A DNA stretch of 64,000 nucleotides from positions 186,001 to 250,000 of the forward strand of contig NZ_FZOD01000003.1 in NCBI RefSeq assembly GCF_900188345.1. The letters run 5' to 3'. A model generated the notes under the pieces. That model was not told the origin of the DNA, did not search any database, and saw nothing but the letters and a program-made list of their open reading frames with translations. This DNA comes from Streptosporangium subroseum. Lineage in GTDB: Bacteria; Actinomycetota; Actinomycetes; Streptosporangiales; Streptosporangiaceae. This document shows positions 33,527 to 43,500 of the stretch, in pieces (positions within the stretch are counted from its first letter, which is position 1; each line of letters begins with the position of its first letter). Both the position numbers and the translations under genes were made by a program.

Positions 33527-34030
33527 TCAGGACTGCTGGACGGGGAGGGCGGACCAGTCGATGGCGAGGCGCTGGGCGTCGACCGGGTCGGACCAGACCT
33601 GGACCAGCTTGCCGGGAAGCACGGCGCCCATCAGGAGACGCGGCAGGATCTGGCGGTGACTCACCGTGTACGGCGGGCCGCCCGCGGGCTGGACCTGGAG
33701 GCCGAATGCGACGACCACCTGGTCGTTCACGGTGGTGCCCGTGTCTCGCATCGAGGTGATCAACGCTCGCACCGGAACGCCGGTGCCGATCAGGTCCTGG
33801 TTGCCGGTTCCCATGAAGCTCTTCATCTGGCCGAGGACGCCGGTCGCCGGGCCCTGACCGTGGGCCAGCTTCGTGACAAGGAGGATCGAGCTCATGGTCG
33901 CCAGGAACATGCCCACGATGAAGGTCGGCACTCCCCAGGAGATGGTGGACAGAGAGGTCAGCCCATACACGCCGGCGACCAGCAGGATGAGTCCGGCCCC
34001 GGCACCCACGACATACGCATTTTTCGGCAT
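33527..34030 (-). CDS. Membrane protein of unknown function
   Basis: Not recognised. A 167-residue protein with two N-terminal transmembrane helices (about 5-24, 32-52) and a cytoplasmic or external domain starting GTGVPVRALITSMRDTG, then DQVVVAFGLQVQPAGGPPYTVSHRQILPRLLMGAVLPGKLVQVWSDPVD, which resembles the SHOCT/DUF3592-associated domain that binds small ligands. The pattern 'L-P-x-L-x-V-W-x-DP' is typical of it. The 281 bp beyond the start (34031-34311), between divergent genes, show no gene. Confidence 0.72.
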   Translation of the reverse strand: MPKNAYVVGAGAGLILLVAGVYGLTSLSTISWGVPTFIVGMFLATMSSILLVTKLAHGQGPATGVLGQMKSFMGTGNQDLIGTGVPVRALITSMRDTGTTVNDQVVVAFGLQVQPAGGPPYTVSHRQILPRLLMGAVLPGKLVQVWSDPVDAQRLAIDWSALPVQQS

Positions 34031-34311
34031 TTTTTACAACCTTTCGGGTTTCTCTTGCGTCACAGAGTGGGGGCCAGGGCTTGATCACCGCTTGCAGCGC
34101 GCTTACCGGAGTCCCGGAACGAATTTCATCCGGTTCCAGGTGACGGAGCCGTCAGGGCCGAACGTCGAGGATTCGTAAGATCGGCCCCGAACGGGAGTGA
34201 CCTGCGTTGATTCCGGGAAAAGCGGTAATTCAGAAGTAATTTGGTGATTGGTACGGCCCGCCGGACAAGTAGGGATTCCGTCTGTGCTCCGGCTGGGAGG
34301 TCGGGGGCGTC

Positions 34312-37116
34312 ATGACGGCTGTGGCCGATGCGCGGGGATCCACTCCCCGGCCGGAAGGCGGCGGTTGCGCGCCGCCGGCCGGCAAGCTCGCGCCTCCACG
34401 TCTCCACGTGGCCGTACTGCCCCGGTCCCGTGTTCAGGAGAAGATCGATCACGCCGTCGGACACCGGGTCACCTTGATCAGCGCTCCCGCGGGCTCCGGC
34501 AAGACCACCGCGTGCGCGTCGTGGAGCATCACCTGCGGCAGGACTCACGACGTCGCATGGCTCACCGTCGACCCCGCGGACAACCAGCCGCACAGATTCT
34601 GGTCTCATCTGGCCGCGGCACTCGGACAGGTCCAGCCGTCACCGAGAGCCCCCTCGCCGGACCGCGCTCCGCCGATGGACCTCGTCGATGAGATCGTCGA
34701 GGCGGTCTCCGGGAGGGATCGGCCGATCGTCCTCGTGATGGACGACATCCACGAGCTCGATCAGCCAGAGGTCCTGCACGGCCTCGACCTCTTGCTCCGG
34801 CGCACCCCACCACAGCTCCGTCTCATACTGTCGGGCCGCCACCGGCCCGCCCTCCAGCTCGCCCGGCTGCGCGTCTCCGGCGATCTCGCGGAGATCGGAG
34901 CCGGGGATCTCGCCTGGACCGAGTCCGAGGCGGCCGAGTATTTCCGCACGGCGGACCTGCCGATCGGCACGGACCAGGTGGCGGAGCTGGTCGCACGCAC
35001 CGGCGGATGGAGCACCGGCCTGCGCCTGGCCTGCCTGTGGCTGAAGGAGCAGTGCGAAACGGACCGGCAGGGGCGAGGTTTCACGGGGAGCACCCGCATC
35101 GTCGGCGACTACTTCCGCGACGAGGTGCTCAGCAGCCAGAAACCCGAGGTCCGCCGTTTCCTTCTGCGCGCCAGCGTCGCCTCCCCGCTCAGCGCCGATC
35201 TGGCCGGCACGCTCACCGGAACGGCCGACGCGGCGCGGATCCTGGATCGGCTGAGCCGGGAGAACTGCTTCGTGGAGGCGCCCGACGCCGGTCGGCCGGG
35301 GTACGGCTTCCACCCGCTCTTCCGGGAGTTCCTCCGGGCCGAGCTGGGACGAGAGTCCCCCGATGACGTGCCCCGTCTTCTCGGTGAGGCGGCGCGCCGG
35401 CATCGATCGAGCGGCAGGCCGCTGGACGCCCTGCGAGCCGCGGTCGCCGGAGAGGATTGGGAGCACGCCGTCGAGATACTGGCCGAGGACGACGTGCGCG
35501 TCCTCCTCGGGGCCGAGGACGGCGAACTCTCCGCGATCCTCACGCGCCTTCCGCCCGAGCTCACCTCCGCCACACCGATGGTGGCCCTCGCCCACGCCTG
35601 GGCCCGGCTGGTCGCCGGAGACCCCGACGCGGCCGCGCCGTACATCGAGTCGGCCGGGAGGGCCGCCGGGACCGTGGAGCCCCGTATCAACCGGATCATC
35701 GCCGCGCTGGATCTCGTCCGGGCCTGGATGGGCGGCGACTGCACCCCGGAGAGCCTCTCCACCGCCCGGCGGGCGCTCCACCGGACCGGCGGCGTACCAC
35801 CGCACGCGCCCGCCGAGCGCAGGGCGACCGGCTGCCTGCTGCTGGCGTTGGGACTCGCCCATTGCTGGAACGTCGAGTTCGTCTCGGCCGGTACGGCTCT
35901 GCGCCGCGCGGTGAAGGAGCTCGAAGCCGGCGACTTTCCCGCTCTGACCTGTTTCGCGATGGCGTGTGCGGCGCTGATCGACGCGATCCAGGGCGATCTG
36001 ACGGGAGCGGAGGAAACGGTCGGAACGCTTCAGAGCGACCTGGCCCGGGCGAAGGAGACGGCCGGTACGCTCCGCGGCCCCACGCCGTCGCTACGACCTC
36101 ACCCGATCGCCGACCTCGCTCTCGCCTGGGTGCACCTGGAACGCGACGAACCCGCCGACGTCCACCGGCTGCTGGATCGGATCGAGCCGTGGCCACGGAG
36201 GCGGCCTCCGGAAGACGGGCCGGTCCCCGCGTTCGCGACGCTGATCCGCGCGCGAGCCCTGGTCGCCGGGGGCGACGTCGCCGCCGCCCGATCATGCCTG
36301 GCAGAACTCAACAGGCGGTGCCGGCTGTCGTCTCGGCTCATCCAGGCGGTGGCCCTCCTCGACATCGCCTGGCTTCCTGCGACCGACCTTCCCAGCCTTC
36401 TGCCCGACCCGGACCCCACAGCCCCGACCCTCACGGGTTCGGAACCCGCGGCCTTGCCTCTCGCAGCCGCGGAGACCGTGGCTGCGAGACCCGTGGCCGA
36501 AGAGGCCGTGGTCCCGGAGCCCGCAGCCGCGGAGGCCGGCTCTCCACCGCCTGCCTCGGACGCCGTCGCCATGGGACGGCTGCACCTCATACGGAACGAC
36601 CCGGTGCGCGCACTCGTCGCCGTGCAGGACTGCCTGAGGGGTACGGCGGGCGAGACGCGCCTGCTGGACAGGGTCGCCGCGCTGCTGGTCGCCGCGGCCG
36701 CGCACCGCCGCCTGGGAGCGACGTCGTCGGCCGCCGAGCTGCTGGATCAGGCCCTGGAGCTGGCGGAGCCGCACCGGGCACGGCGGGTGTTCCTCGACGG
36801 CGGCCGATCGGTCAGGTCGCTCCTGACGATTCTCGTGCCGCCCAACGGTCCCCGTGTCCCGTTCGGCAACGAGATCCTCCGCCGTTTCGAGCGCGGAGCC
36901 GTGAACCCGAACAGCGACGAGGCGCCGGCCCTGACCCAGTGCGAGCTGGCCGTACTCCGTTTCCTGCCGTCGCACATGACCAACAAGGAGATCGCCGAGG
37001 ACCTCTTCCTGTCGGTCAACACCGTCAAGACCCACCTTCGCTCGGTGTACCGAAAGCTCGGGGTCACGACCCGTCGCGAGGCGATCAGCCAGGCCACCCG
37101 GCAGGGTTTCGTCTGA
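34312..37116 (+). CDS. LAL-type (MalT-like) LuxR family transcriptional regulator
   Basis: Large ATP-binding regulator of 934 residues. It has Walker A (APAGSGKTT, about 58-66), Walker B (IVLVMDDIHEL, about 142-152), a long alpha-helical TPR-like middle and a C-terminal LuxR HTH (about 868-934: LTQCELAVLRFLPSHMTNKEIAEDLFLSVNTVKTHLRSVYRKLGV). An Ala/Glu/Pro-rich linker lies near 700-745. LAL regulators act as ATP-dependent activators of secondary metabolism or sugar genes. No cluster lies nearby, so its target is unknown. GGGAGG precedes the ATG. Confidence 0.92.
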   Translation: MTAVADARGSTPRPEGGGCAPPAGKLAPPRLHVAVLPRSRVQEKIDHAVGHRVTLISAPAGSGKTTACASWSITCGRTHDVAWLTVDPADNQPHRFWSHLAAALGQVQPSPRAPSPDRAPPMDLVDEIVEAVSGRDRPIVLVMDDIHELDQPEVLHGLDLLLRRTPPQLRLILSGRHRPALQLARLRVSGDLAEIGAGDLAWTESEAAEYFRTADLPIGTDQVAELVARTGGWSTGLRLACLWLKEQCETDRQGRGFTGSTRIVGDYFRDEVLSSQKPEVRRFLLRASVASPLSADLAGTLTGTADAARILDRLSRENCFVEAPDAGRPGYGFHPLFREFLRAELGRESPDDVPRLLGEAARRHRSSGRPLDALRAAVAGEDWEHAVEILAEDDVRVLLGAEDGELSAILTRLPPELTSATPMVALAHAWARLVAGDPDAAAPYIESAGRAAGTVEPRINRIIAALDLVRAWMGGDCTPESLSTARRALHRTGGVPPHAPAERRATGCLLLALGLAHCWNVEFVSAGTALRRAVKELEAGDFPALTCFAMACAALIDAIQGDLTGAEETVGTLQSDLARAKETAGTLRGPTPSLRPHPIADLALAWVHLERDEPADVHRLLDRIEPWPRRRPPEDGPVPAFATLIRARALVAGGDVAAARSCLAELNRRCRLSSRLIQAVALLDIAWLPATDLPSLLPDPDPTAPTLTGSEPAALPLAAAETVAARPVAEEAVVPEPAAAEAGSPPPASDAVAMGRLHLIRNDPVRALVAVQDCLRGTAGETRLLDRVAALLVAAAAHRRLGATSSAAELLDQALELAEPHRARRVFLDGGRSVRSLLTILVPPNGPRVPFGNEILRRFERGAVNPNSDEAPALTQCELAVLRFLPSHMTNKEIAEDLFLSVNTVKTHLRSVYRKLGVTTRREAISQATRQGFV

Positions 37117-37202
37117 AGTTCACCCTTTTCGGGTGACATGACCTCCCCCCGCAGCGGCGATCACTCCTGGTAATGACTCACGATCATGAAGGAGGAGGCG
37201 GC

Positions 37203-37781
37203 ATGGTGCACAACGAGGGAACCGGCAGGGTGCCCGGAGATGGAACCGGCAGGATACCCGGCGAGGGAACCGGCATGCTGCACGACGAGGGAACCGAGAG
37301 GGTGCACGGCGAAAGCGGCATGCTGCGCAACGAGGGAACCGGCGTGACACGCGGCATGAGGGACACGAGGACCACGAGCACGGGGGCCCCGAGGATCACC
37401 GGCTGGGTCGGCTGGGTCTGGTTCGCCGCCCTGATGATGATCCTGACGGGTGCGTTCAACATCATCTACGGCCTGGTCGCCATTCTCAGGAGCACGTTCT
37501 TCCTCGAGACTCCGAACAACACCCTGCTGTTCAACCTGTCCGCCTGGGGCTGGATCCACCTGATACTCGGCATTCTCCTGGTCGTCGCCGGCTTCGCGGT
37601 GATCGCCGGGCAGACCTGGGCCCGCGCCGTGGCGGTCATCCTCGCCATGGTGAACGCCGTCACGCAGATGCTGCTCTTCTCCGCCTACCCATGGTGGTCG
37701 CTTCTCGCCATCGCCATCGACGTGCTCGTCATCTACGCCCTGATCGTGCACGGACGCGAGTCCGAAGAGGTGCGGCTCTAG
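37203..37781 (+). CDS. DUF7144-like membrane protein with degenerate N-terminal repeats
   Basis: Protein of 192 residues. The N-terminal about 50 residues are hydrophilic, with degenerate 8-10-residue repeats around EGTGR(V/I)PG. Four hydrophobic helices follow from GWVGWVWFAALMMILTGAFNIIYGLVAI, through GWIHLILGILLVVAGFAVIAGQTWARAVAVILAMVNAVTQMLL, to the C-terminus, the pattern of DUF7144 actinobacterial membrane proteins. AAGGAGG eight bases before ATG 37203 decides the start against ATG 37173. It is followed by a terminator and a convergent SPW gene. Confidence 0.82.
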   Translation: MVHNEGTGRVPGDGTGRIPGEGTGMLHDEGTERVHGESGMLRNEGTGVTRGMRDTRTTSTGAPRITGWVGWVWFAALMMILTGAFNIIYGLVAILRSTFFLETPNNTLLFNLSAWGWIHLILGILLVVAGFAVIAGQTWARAVAVILAMVNAVTQMLLFSAYPWWSLLAIAIDVLVIYALIVHGRESEEVRL

Positions 37782-37812
37782 CCGTGCGGGAGCCGTACGG
37801 GCCCCGTTGAGC

Positions 37813-37846
37813 AGCCGCCCGCCCGGCAACGGCCGGACAGGCGGCT
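37813..37846 (+). terminator. Hairpin terminator with pyrimidine tail
   Basis: AGCCGCC (37813-37819) pairs with GGCGGCT (37840-37846), with an inner CCGG pairing, followed by a TCTTCTCTTCC tail. It lies 32 bp after the membrane-protein stop. Confidence 0.65.
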
Positions 37847-37988
37847 TCTTCTCTTCCGGGACGACGGCCCCGGGCCGTGATGATCAACCTCAGGTGGGAC
37901 GAGAGGCCACCGGTGTCCGGCGGGCGTGACGAGCATTCGCCCGCCACACCGCGTCGCACCGGTTCGGGGTCTGCCTGTTCAGGCCTGT

Positions 37989-38507
37989 TCAGGGCCTGCC
38001 CGGCATGTTATGGCCCGGCATACTGCTGCCCGGCATGTTGGAGGTCCTGCCCGACATGTCGTTCGACATGTGGGAGGTCCTGCCGCCCATGTTGGGCATC
38101 TTCCTGGCGCTCACCGCCACCGCTCCCATCCCGAGCAGGAAGATGATGACGCCGGTGACGACGTTGGTCCAGATGGTCGACGTCGTCGCCGATCTCGTGA
38201 CCCACGGCACGATGATGGTCCAGATTCCGATGATCGCTGCGATCCAGCTCAGCCCGTAGGTTCGGCCGAAGGCTGCCGCGAACGCCATGGCCAGCGCGGC
38301 GAGCGCGATACCGGTGACCAGGTTGCTCACGGAAATCCTGGACAGACCGTTGAAGCCGACTACCCATGGAGAGATAGCCAGCCATAGCCCTGCGAGGAGG
38401 GAGAGTCCGTCGATTCCCTGGGCTGCCGTGCTGGAGCCCGCTCGCTCATACCTCTCTCGCATCTCGATGAGATCGGGATGTTGTTCTAGGCCTGCGGGTC
38501 GGATCAT
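37989..38507 (-). CDS. SPW repeat membrane protein
   Basis: Protein of 172 residues with four transmembrane helices in two pairs. The pairs carry the family motif: WLAISPWVVGF (about 42-52) and IWTIIVPWVT (about 95-104). The C-terminal 35 residues are a low-complexity N-M-P-G-rich tail (SSMPGHNMPGRP). SPW proteins are of unknown function in actinobacterial membranes. Convergent with the DUF7144-like gene. Confidence 0.86.
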   Translation of the reverse strand: MIRPAGLEQHPDLIEMRERYERAGSSTAAQGIDGLSLLAGLWLAISPWVVGFNGLSRISVSNLVTGIALAALAMAFAAAFGRTYGLSWIAAIIGIWTIIVPWVTRSATTSTIWTNVVTGVIIFLLGMGAVAVSARKMPNMGGRTSHMSNDMSGRTSNMPGSSMPGHNMPGRP

Positions 38508-38944
38508 GACCCACGCCCCCTTCCGGCTTTCGTACGGAACGGACTTAAATCCCTATACCCGTCATAAGCCACTAAAAAGTACGAAGCACGACAAATTTGA
38601 CCTCGGGGGAGATTTCCCCTGCAATAGGCGGCTGGGCCGGGAGTCCCGACCGGTCTGTTTACCGGAATTTTCCAGTTCTTTGGCGACGGGATGGTCTCGT
38701 TCGGAGGTAAGAATCCCGGAAGAACGCACCCGGAGAGTGAGACACCTCCGTCGACAGCGGCCCCGAGGTCGTTCGAAGCGACCGACTCGCCGGACTTCTC
38801 CGTGAGCACAGCCCGACCGGCTTTCCGGTGGCCACGGGATGAGCGCCATCCGGGGTTTCCCTTCACAGACGGAACGCGTGCCGCGCCCGGGTCATCCCGA
38901 ACACGACACGCACTCCTTTCCTGCCTTTCATGCCCCCGGTTAGT
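38508..38944. other. Intergenic region, no gene seen
   Basis: 437 bp of relatively AT-rich DNA between the SPW gene start and the collagen-like gene 3' end. It must hold the SPW promoter. No open frame here has a ribosome binding site or coding bias. Confidence 0.55.
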
Positions 38945-41479
38945 TCAGTTCGGGGGGGTTATATTGACGAAGGCGGAGCAGTTCGTCGGCCACGCCGCCG
39001 GATTCAGGAGCGTTCCCGGAGTAGGTTGCGCCAGACAGCTCGTCCGGGCGACCGTTCCGGTCGAACTCAGCACGGTGACGTTGAGGTTGACGAGATCTTC
39101 ATTCAGGGCGACCCCGATCACGTTGCCGGGGTAACCCGTCAGCGTTGAGAGGTTGTGCCACAGAGGGACCGTTCGCGGATCCCTGACCAACGTCGTCCCG
39201 GCGCCCGAGGCGAACGCGGTGAACTCCGTTCCGTTCTCCCTGGAGGCGACGATGCTCGCGCTGGGCCCCGTAGGTCCCGCAGGACCTTGTGCACCCGTGA
39301 GACCCTGCGGACCCGTGGCTCCGGTCAGACCGGTGGTGCCACGCGAACCGGTCGCACCCGCAGGCCCTGTCTGCCCGATCGGACCCGTAGGACCTTGCTG
39401 ACCCGTCGGACCCGTCGGACCCGTCGGACCCGCGGGGCCTGTCGGACCGGTGGCACCACGCGAACCGGTCGTGCCGGTCGCGCCCGTCGCGCCGGTCGGA
39501 CCCGCAGGACCCGTCAGACCGGTGGGCCCGGCCAGACCGGCCGCGCCGGTCGGTCCCGCAGGACCGGTCAGACCGATGGGTCCGGCCGGTCCTGCGGGAC
39601 CCTGTTCACCCGCGGGACCCGCCGGACCGGTGGATCCTGCCGGGCCCACCGGACCCGCCGGACCGTCGGCGCCATTCGCCCCAGCAGGACCCTGAGGGCC
39701 TGCCTGCCCATCGGCGCCGTCAGCTCCGGGGGCGCCTGTCGGCCCCTCGGCGCCATCCACTCCGGCAGGTCCGGCCGGTCCTTGCGGCCCCACCGGCCCC
39801 ACCGGGCCCGCCGGCCCCTCGGCGCCATTGGCTCCCGCAGGACCTTGTGGTCCTGCGGGACCCTCGGGGCCAATCTCACCAACAGGTCCCATAAAACCGG
39901 TGAGCCCGATGGGACCTGCAAGCCCGATAAGACCGGTCGGCCCTTGTGGTCCTGTAGGTCCTACCGGACCCACCGCACCATCCGCGCCCGCCGGACCCTG
40001 CGGACCGACCGCACCATCCGCGCCGTCGGCACCCGCCGGACCCTGCGGACCGACCGGACCGATCGCGCCGTCGGCACCCGCGGGGCCCTGCGGACCTTCC
40101 GGACCCACCGCACCATCAGCACCTGCGGGACCCTGCGGACCGACTGCTCCATCAGCGCCCGCGGGACCTTCTGGGCCCACCGCGCCGTCAGCGCCCGCCG
40201 GACCTACCGCACCGTCGGCACCCGCCGGACCCTGCGGACCTACGGCACCGTCCGCGCCGTCCACACCGGAGAGACCCTGCGGACCCGCCGGGCCCACCGC
40301 GCCATCAGCACCCGCCGGACCCGCCGGACCTTCCGGACCCGCCGGACCTTCCGGGCCCGCCGGCCCTACCGGACCTACTACGCCGTCCGCGCCATCAGTG
40401 CCAGCGGGACCCTGCGGACCCGCCGCGCCATCCACGCCGTCAGCACCCGCCGGGCCTTGCGGACCTACCGGGCCCACCTGACCATCGGCACCTGCCGGAC
40501 CGTCCGCGCCCGCAGGACCCTGCGGACCTATCGCACCGTCCACTCCATCCGCGCCATCAGCACCCGCCGGACCGACCGGACCGTCGGCACCCGCCGGACC
40601 TACAGCGCCGTCCGTGCCCGCGGGACCTACCGCGCCGTCCGTGCCCGCGGGACCCTGCGGACCGACCGCACCATCGGCACCCGCCGGCCCCTGCGGACCC
40701 ACCGGACCGACCGCGCCATCCGCGCCGTCCGCACCCGCCGGACCTACCGCACCGTCCATTCCGTCCACGCCATTGGCGCCGTCAGCGCCCGCCGGACCCT
40801 GTGGGCCTACCGCGCCGTCCGCACCGGAGAGACCCTGCGGGCCGGCCGGACCTTCGGGGCCGGTCGGACCTGGTGCTCCTTCCGGGCCGTCGGCGCCGCT
40901 GGTACCGCGAGGACCGGCCGTGCCTGCCGGGCCCCGCGGTCCGACCGGGCCCGCAGGACCTGCGGGTCCGGTCGGACCTGCCTCTCCTTCAGGGCCATCG
41001 GCACCGCTCACACCGCTCACACCTTGTGGGCCAGCGGGTCCCCGGGGTCCGGCCGGGCCCGTCGGACCCGCCGGGCCCGTCGGACCCGCTGGACCTGTCT
41101 GGCATGAAGGGGCCGACGTCAAGGCCAGGCTTACTTCCGTCGAGGCCTGCGAGCTCGGATCATCTATCGGCCTCGGCGGGCTGGGCAGGTATTCGCAGGA
41201 TTTTCCCCACCCTTTCCAGCCGTCGGCCTTGGCATGGGTGTAAATATTTCGTGGAGCGATAGTGAGGCCGGGGCTCAGAATCGCCCTGACATCACCGATC
41301 AGAGAATTAACGTAGAAGGTTTCCGTCGTTTTGGCATCGGCGTTCGCCGGCACCTGACATGCCACTGCGAGAAAAGCTCCAGCTATTGTCGCCGCGACAC
41401 TCCATGCCTGGTAGTGCTGCCCAACGGGGGGCGGAGCCTCGATTCGCCCGTTACCGCTTAATTTCATTTTCATCCGCAT
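38945..41479 (-). CDS. Secreted collagen-like protein
   Basis: Exported protein of about 844 residues. A hydrophobic N-terminus ([21 protein letters not shown]) acts as signal, followed by an about 80-residue N-domain. A collagen domain spans about 204 Gly-X-Y triplets (residues about 128-739) rich in [11 protein letters not shown] and GPTGPAGP units. A C-terminal about 105-residue globular domain holds two cysteines (RTSCLAQ, TNCSAF). Bacterial collagen-like proteins form triple helices on the surface or spores and may mediate adhesion or aerial-structure coating. ATG 41479 is preferred; frames further upstream lack a signal. The 5' region is AT-richer than the repeats. Confidence 0.9.
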   Translation of the reverse strand: MRMKMKLSGNGRIEAPPPVGQHYQAWSVAATIAGAFLAVACQVPANADAKTTETFYVNSLIGDVRAILSPGLTIAPRNIYTHAKADGWKGWGKSCEYLPSPPRPIDDPSSQASTEVSLALTSAPSCQTGPAGPTGPAGPTGPAGPRGPAGPQGVSGVSGADGPEGEAGPTGPAGPAGPVGPRGPAGTAGPRGTSGADGPEGAPGPTGPEGPAGPQGLSGADGAVGPQGPAGADGANGVDGMDGAVGPAGADGADGAVGPVGPQGPAGADGAVGPQGPAGTDGAVGPAGTDGAVGPAGADGPVGPAGADGADGVDGAIGPQGPAGADGPAGADGQVGPVGPQGPAGADGVDGAAGPQGPAGTDGADGVVGPVGPAGPEGPAGPEGPAGPAGADGAVGPAGPQGLSGVDGADGAVGPQGPAGADGAVGPAGADGAVGPEGPAGADGAVGPQGPAGADGAVGPEGPQGPAGADGAIGPVGPQGPAGADGADGAVGPQGPAGADGAVGPVGPTGPQGPTGLIGLAGPIGLTGFMGPVGEIGPEGPAGPQGPAGANGAEGPAGPVGPVGPQGPAGPAGVDGAEGPTGAPGADGADGQAGPQGPAGANGADGPAGPVGPAGSTGPAGPAGEQGPAGPAGPIGLTGPAGPTGAAGLAGPTGLTGPAGPTGATGATGTTGSRGATGPTGPAGPTGPTGPTGQQGPTGPIGQTGPAGATGSRGTTGLTGATGPQGLTGAQGPAGPTGPSASIVASRENGTEFTAFASGAGTTLVRDPRTVPLWHNLSTLTGYPGNVIGVALNEDLVNLNVTVLSSTGTVARTSCLAQPTPGTLLNPAAWPTNCSAFVNITPPN
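39263..41098. repeat. Collagen-coding repeat array
   Basis: About 612 codons of Gly-X-Y coded by imperfect 9-, 18- and 36-bp units, very rich in CCNGCN/GGNCCN. Units such as [11 protein letters not shown] recur many times. The array creates long opposite-strand open frames (a Pro/Ala/Ser/Arg-rich shadow) that are not genes. Confidence 0.93.
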
Positions 41480-41827
41480 CGTTGCGATTCCGAAGAAATA
41501 GGCACCCGTAGTGCCCAAACAATCGCACCGAGAAGTACCCCGACAGGCGCCATCAAATACGCCACCCCGGCCAACGAGGCTTAAATTAACAACATAAATC
41601 CAAAAACCTTCTCCAATTCATTTCATGTAAATAAATATGCCCCATTGTGCGATTTCTCATTTAGGCGGCATATATTTTAAATGAGCCGTTTGAGATTCTT
41701 TCATCCCCAGCCTGCACCAAGCGGCGCAGGCGCGCTCGTGGCGCAGTTCAGCCCATATACGCCCAAGCCAGGGCCTTCGAAGGAGGCCAGCCCGGGCCCA
41801 GCGCGCTATTCGGGGGCGAGCGGGATT

Positions 41828-41856
41828 TGGTACCGACCTCAGCGAGGTCTGGTACC
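41828..41856 (-). terminator. Hairpin with 13-bp arms, terminator of the S41 gene
   Basis: TGGTACCGACCTC pairs with GAGGTC-T-GGTACCA with one bulged T and a 3-nt loop, 72 bp after the S41 stop on the minus strand. The region 41519-41827 is the AT-rich promoter area of the collagen gene and holds no gene. Confidence 0.6.
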
Positions 41857-41927
41857 ACGCCCGGAGCTCCAGTTGCCTTGATCACGAAGGACTTTTGGGT
41901 GCCACACTGTCGATGAGCTGGACTGCG

Positions 41928-42833
41928 TCAGTCTGCCAGTCGGGCGAGGGCCAGTGCGTGCGCCTGGTCGAGGGACTCAGCGGCAGCGCAAGGGACGTCC
42001 GGCTGCACACCGGTGCCCTCCCAGTTCGTGCCGGAGACGGGGTTGATGGCGCGGCCAGTGGGGACGGTGGCCTCCAGGTGTGGGTGCACGGTCCAGCCCT
42101 TGCACGGATGTGCGCCGCCGCGGGTGCGCTCGCCGACGACAACGGCGCGGCCGAGCTGCTGCAGGTCGTACGCCAGCTCCTCAGCGGCGGAGAAGGTGCT
42201 CTCACTGGACAACACATACAACGGCTTGCTGCCACCGAAGCGCGCGCCGGGAACGTGCGGCAGGCTCCAGGACTGCTCGCTGCGCTCGCCGTCGCGCCAG
42301 TGCATGGTGTTGAGGTGAGTGCGCTCGTCCAAGAGGTAACTGCAGACGAAGGCGACGGTGTCCGGGTCGCCGCCCCGGTTGCTGCGAAGGTCCACGATCA
42401 GCGCCCGGGCGCGGGAGGCCAGGGTGAGCGCGGCGCTCAGCGGTTCGGCGGCCCAATCCAGCGGAAACAGCATCGGCGCCAGCTCCACCACGGCGATCCC
42501 TCCGTCGAGCAACTCCACCCGGGGCGCACCGCCCAGCGAGGTGTCGAAGTCCCGGCGGATGGAGGCCAGGGTGGCCTCCATCTGCTTGGGGGGCACCGGG
42601 TCGGCGTGGTGCTTCAGTCTCAGGTGTTTGTCGTTGTTGACGGACTGCAGGTCCGCGGTGACCAGACGGGCGAGCTCCTCGGCACCGTCGACGTCATAGG
42701 CCCCCTCGGCGAGACGTCGTTGGAGGAGGCCGGCGAGCTGCTCGGCTATCTCAGGGAAAACGTAGTGCTCGACCACCAGCCGGACTGTCTCGTCGATGAC
42801 AGGGGCAGGCTGAAGCTTCGTCAGAGTCGTCAT
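41928..42833 (-). CDS. S41 family peptidase (tail-specific/IRBP-like)
   Basis: Protein of 301 residues of the S41 fold: LIVDLRSNRGGDPDTV, LYVLSSESTFSAAEELAYDLQ with the nucleophile Ser near 215, and VGERTRGGAHPC. The conserved Glu after the serine is present. It resembles IRBP-domain peptidases more than C-terminal processing proteases. There is no signal peptide, so it is probably cytosolic and its substrate is unknown. It faces away from a decayed ArsR-like fragment. Confidence 0.88.
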   Translation of the reverse strand: MTTLTKLQPAPVIDETVRLVVEHYVFPEIAEQLAGLLQRRLAEGAYDVDGAEELARLVTADLQSVNNDKHLRLKHHADPVPPKQMEATLASIRRDFDTSLGGAPRVELLDGGIAVVELAPMLFPLDWAAEPLSAALTLASRARALIVDLRSNRGGDPDTVAFVCSYLLDERTHLNTMHWRDGERSEQSWSLPHVPGARFGGSKPLYVLSSESTFSAAEELAYDLQQLGRAVVVGERTRGGAHPCKGWTVHPHLEATVPTGRAINPVSGTNWEGTGVQPDVPCAAAESLDQAHALALARLAD

Positions 42834-42891
42834 GGCAGGGAGTAGAGCACTGCCCTTACGAAAACGTCAAAGATGTTTAGACACTTTCGGT

Positions 42892-43070
42892 ATGCGTGAC
42901 CAGCCTTCCCACTTGCCACCTCCTGAGGATGTTCTGGAGATCGGCTCGCCTGAGCGGTTCGCGGCGCTCGTCCACCGTTGCGTCAGCTCTTCGCCCTGGG
43001 CCACCGGCGGAACAGCCCGACCACCCCGAAAGCCCGCCCTCGTCCGGCCGTGTGCGCGTCGTCCTCCTTC
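42892..43070 (+). pseudogene. Decayed ArsR-like regulator fragment
   Basis: ATG 42892 opens MRDQPSHLPPPEDVLEIGSP, then ERFAALVH, the N-terminus seen in ArsR-type regulators. A 2-base shift after VH would continue as RQLFALGHRR, close to the usual PLRQ-LLFALG. Beyond that no similarity is visible and the frame is shadow-like. End is approximate. It lies divergent to the S41 gene, as a regulator would. The rest of 43071-43280 holds nothing recognisable. Confidence 0.35.
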
Positions 43071-43280
43071 CCGCCTTGCGCACTCTGTGGCGCGTTCACG
43101 CCGCCCGCCGGCCCCGGACACGAGGACGGCCCCTCGCTGATGATCGCGAGGCGGGGGGCGGGTCAGGCGGGAACGATCACATCGGCCGGATGATCGTTTT
43201 CGGCGATGCGGCGGCGTTCGAGCAAACATGGAGCCAACATCGGGCAGAAACCGGCACAAACCGGGACGGCGTTAAACGCG

Positions 43281-43314
43281 AACAGCGCACCCACGGAATC
43301 GTGGGTGCGCTGTT
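43281..43314 (-). terminator. 15-bp perfect hairpin, tRNA-Lys terminator
   Basis: AACAGCGCACCCACG (43281-43295) and its complement (43300-43314) with a 4-nt loop lie 11 bp beyond the tRNA 3' end. Confidence 0.88.
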
Positions 43315-43325
43315 CGGATGCGCTG

Positions 43326-43399
43326 TGCGCCGCCAGGGACTTGAACCCCGGACCCGCTGATTAAGAGTCAGCTGCTCTAACCAACTGAGCTAGCGGCGC
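43326..43399 (-). tRNA. tRNA-Lys (anticodon CTT)
   Basis: A 74-nt cloverleaf on the minus strand: acceptor GCGCCGC pairs with GCGGCGC, D-loop TAGCTCAGTTGGTTAGAGC, anticodon stem GCTGA/TCAGC around loop CTCTTAA (anticodon CTT, reading AAG), and T-arm GTTCAAGTC. CCA is not encoded. No repeated 3' fragment of it was seen in the window, so no integration event is apparent here. Confidence 0.97.
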
Positions 43400-43500
43400 T
43401 TGAAGCCCTCGAAGGATAGCGCACATCGGGCAGGGCTTCGAAATCACCGACGATCAGCGGTTAAGCTAGAACAACATTCGGTCCTGTACTGGGAGCACAC

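Noticed and set aside
39155..41107. 650-codon Arg/Thr-rich and 217-codon Pro/Ala/Ser frames opposite the collagen gene
   Set aside because: Artefacts of the triplet repeat read on the other strand.
43326..43399. tRNA-Lys as an integration site of a mobile element
   Set aside because: No integrase nearby and no second copy of the tRNA 3' end in the window.
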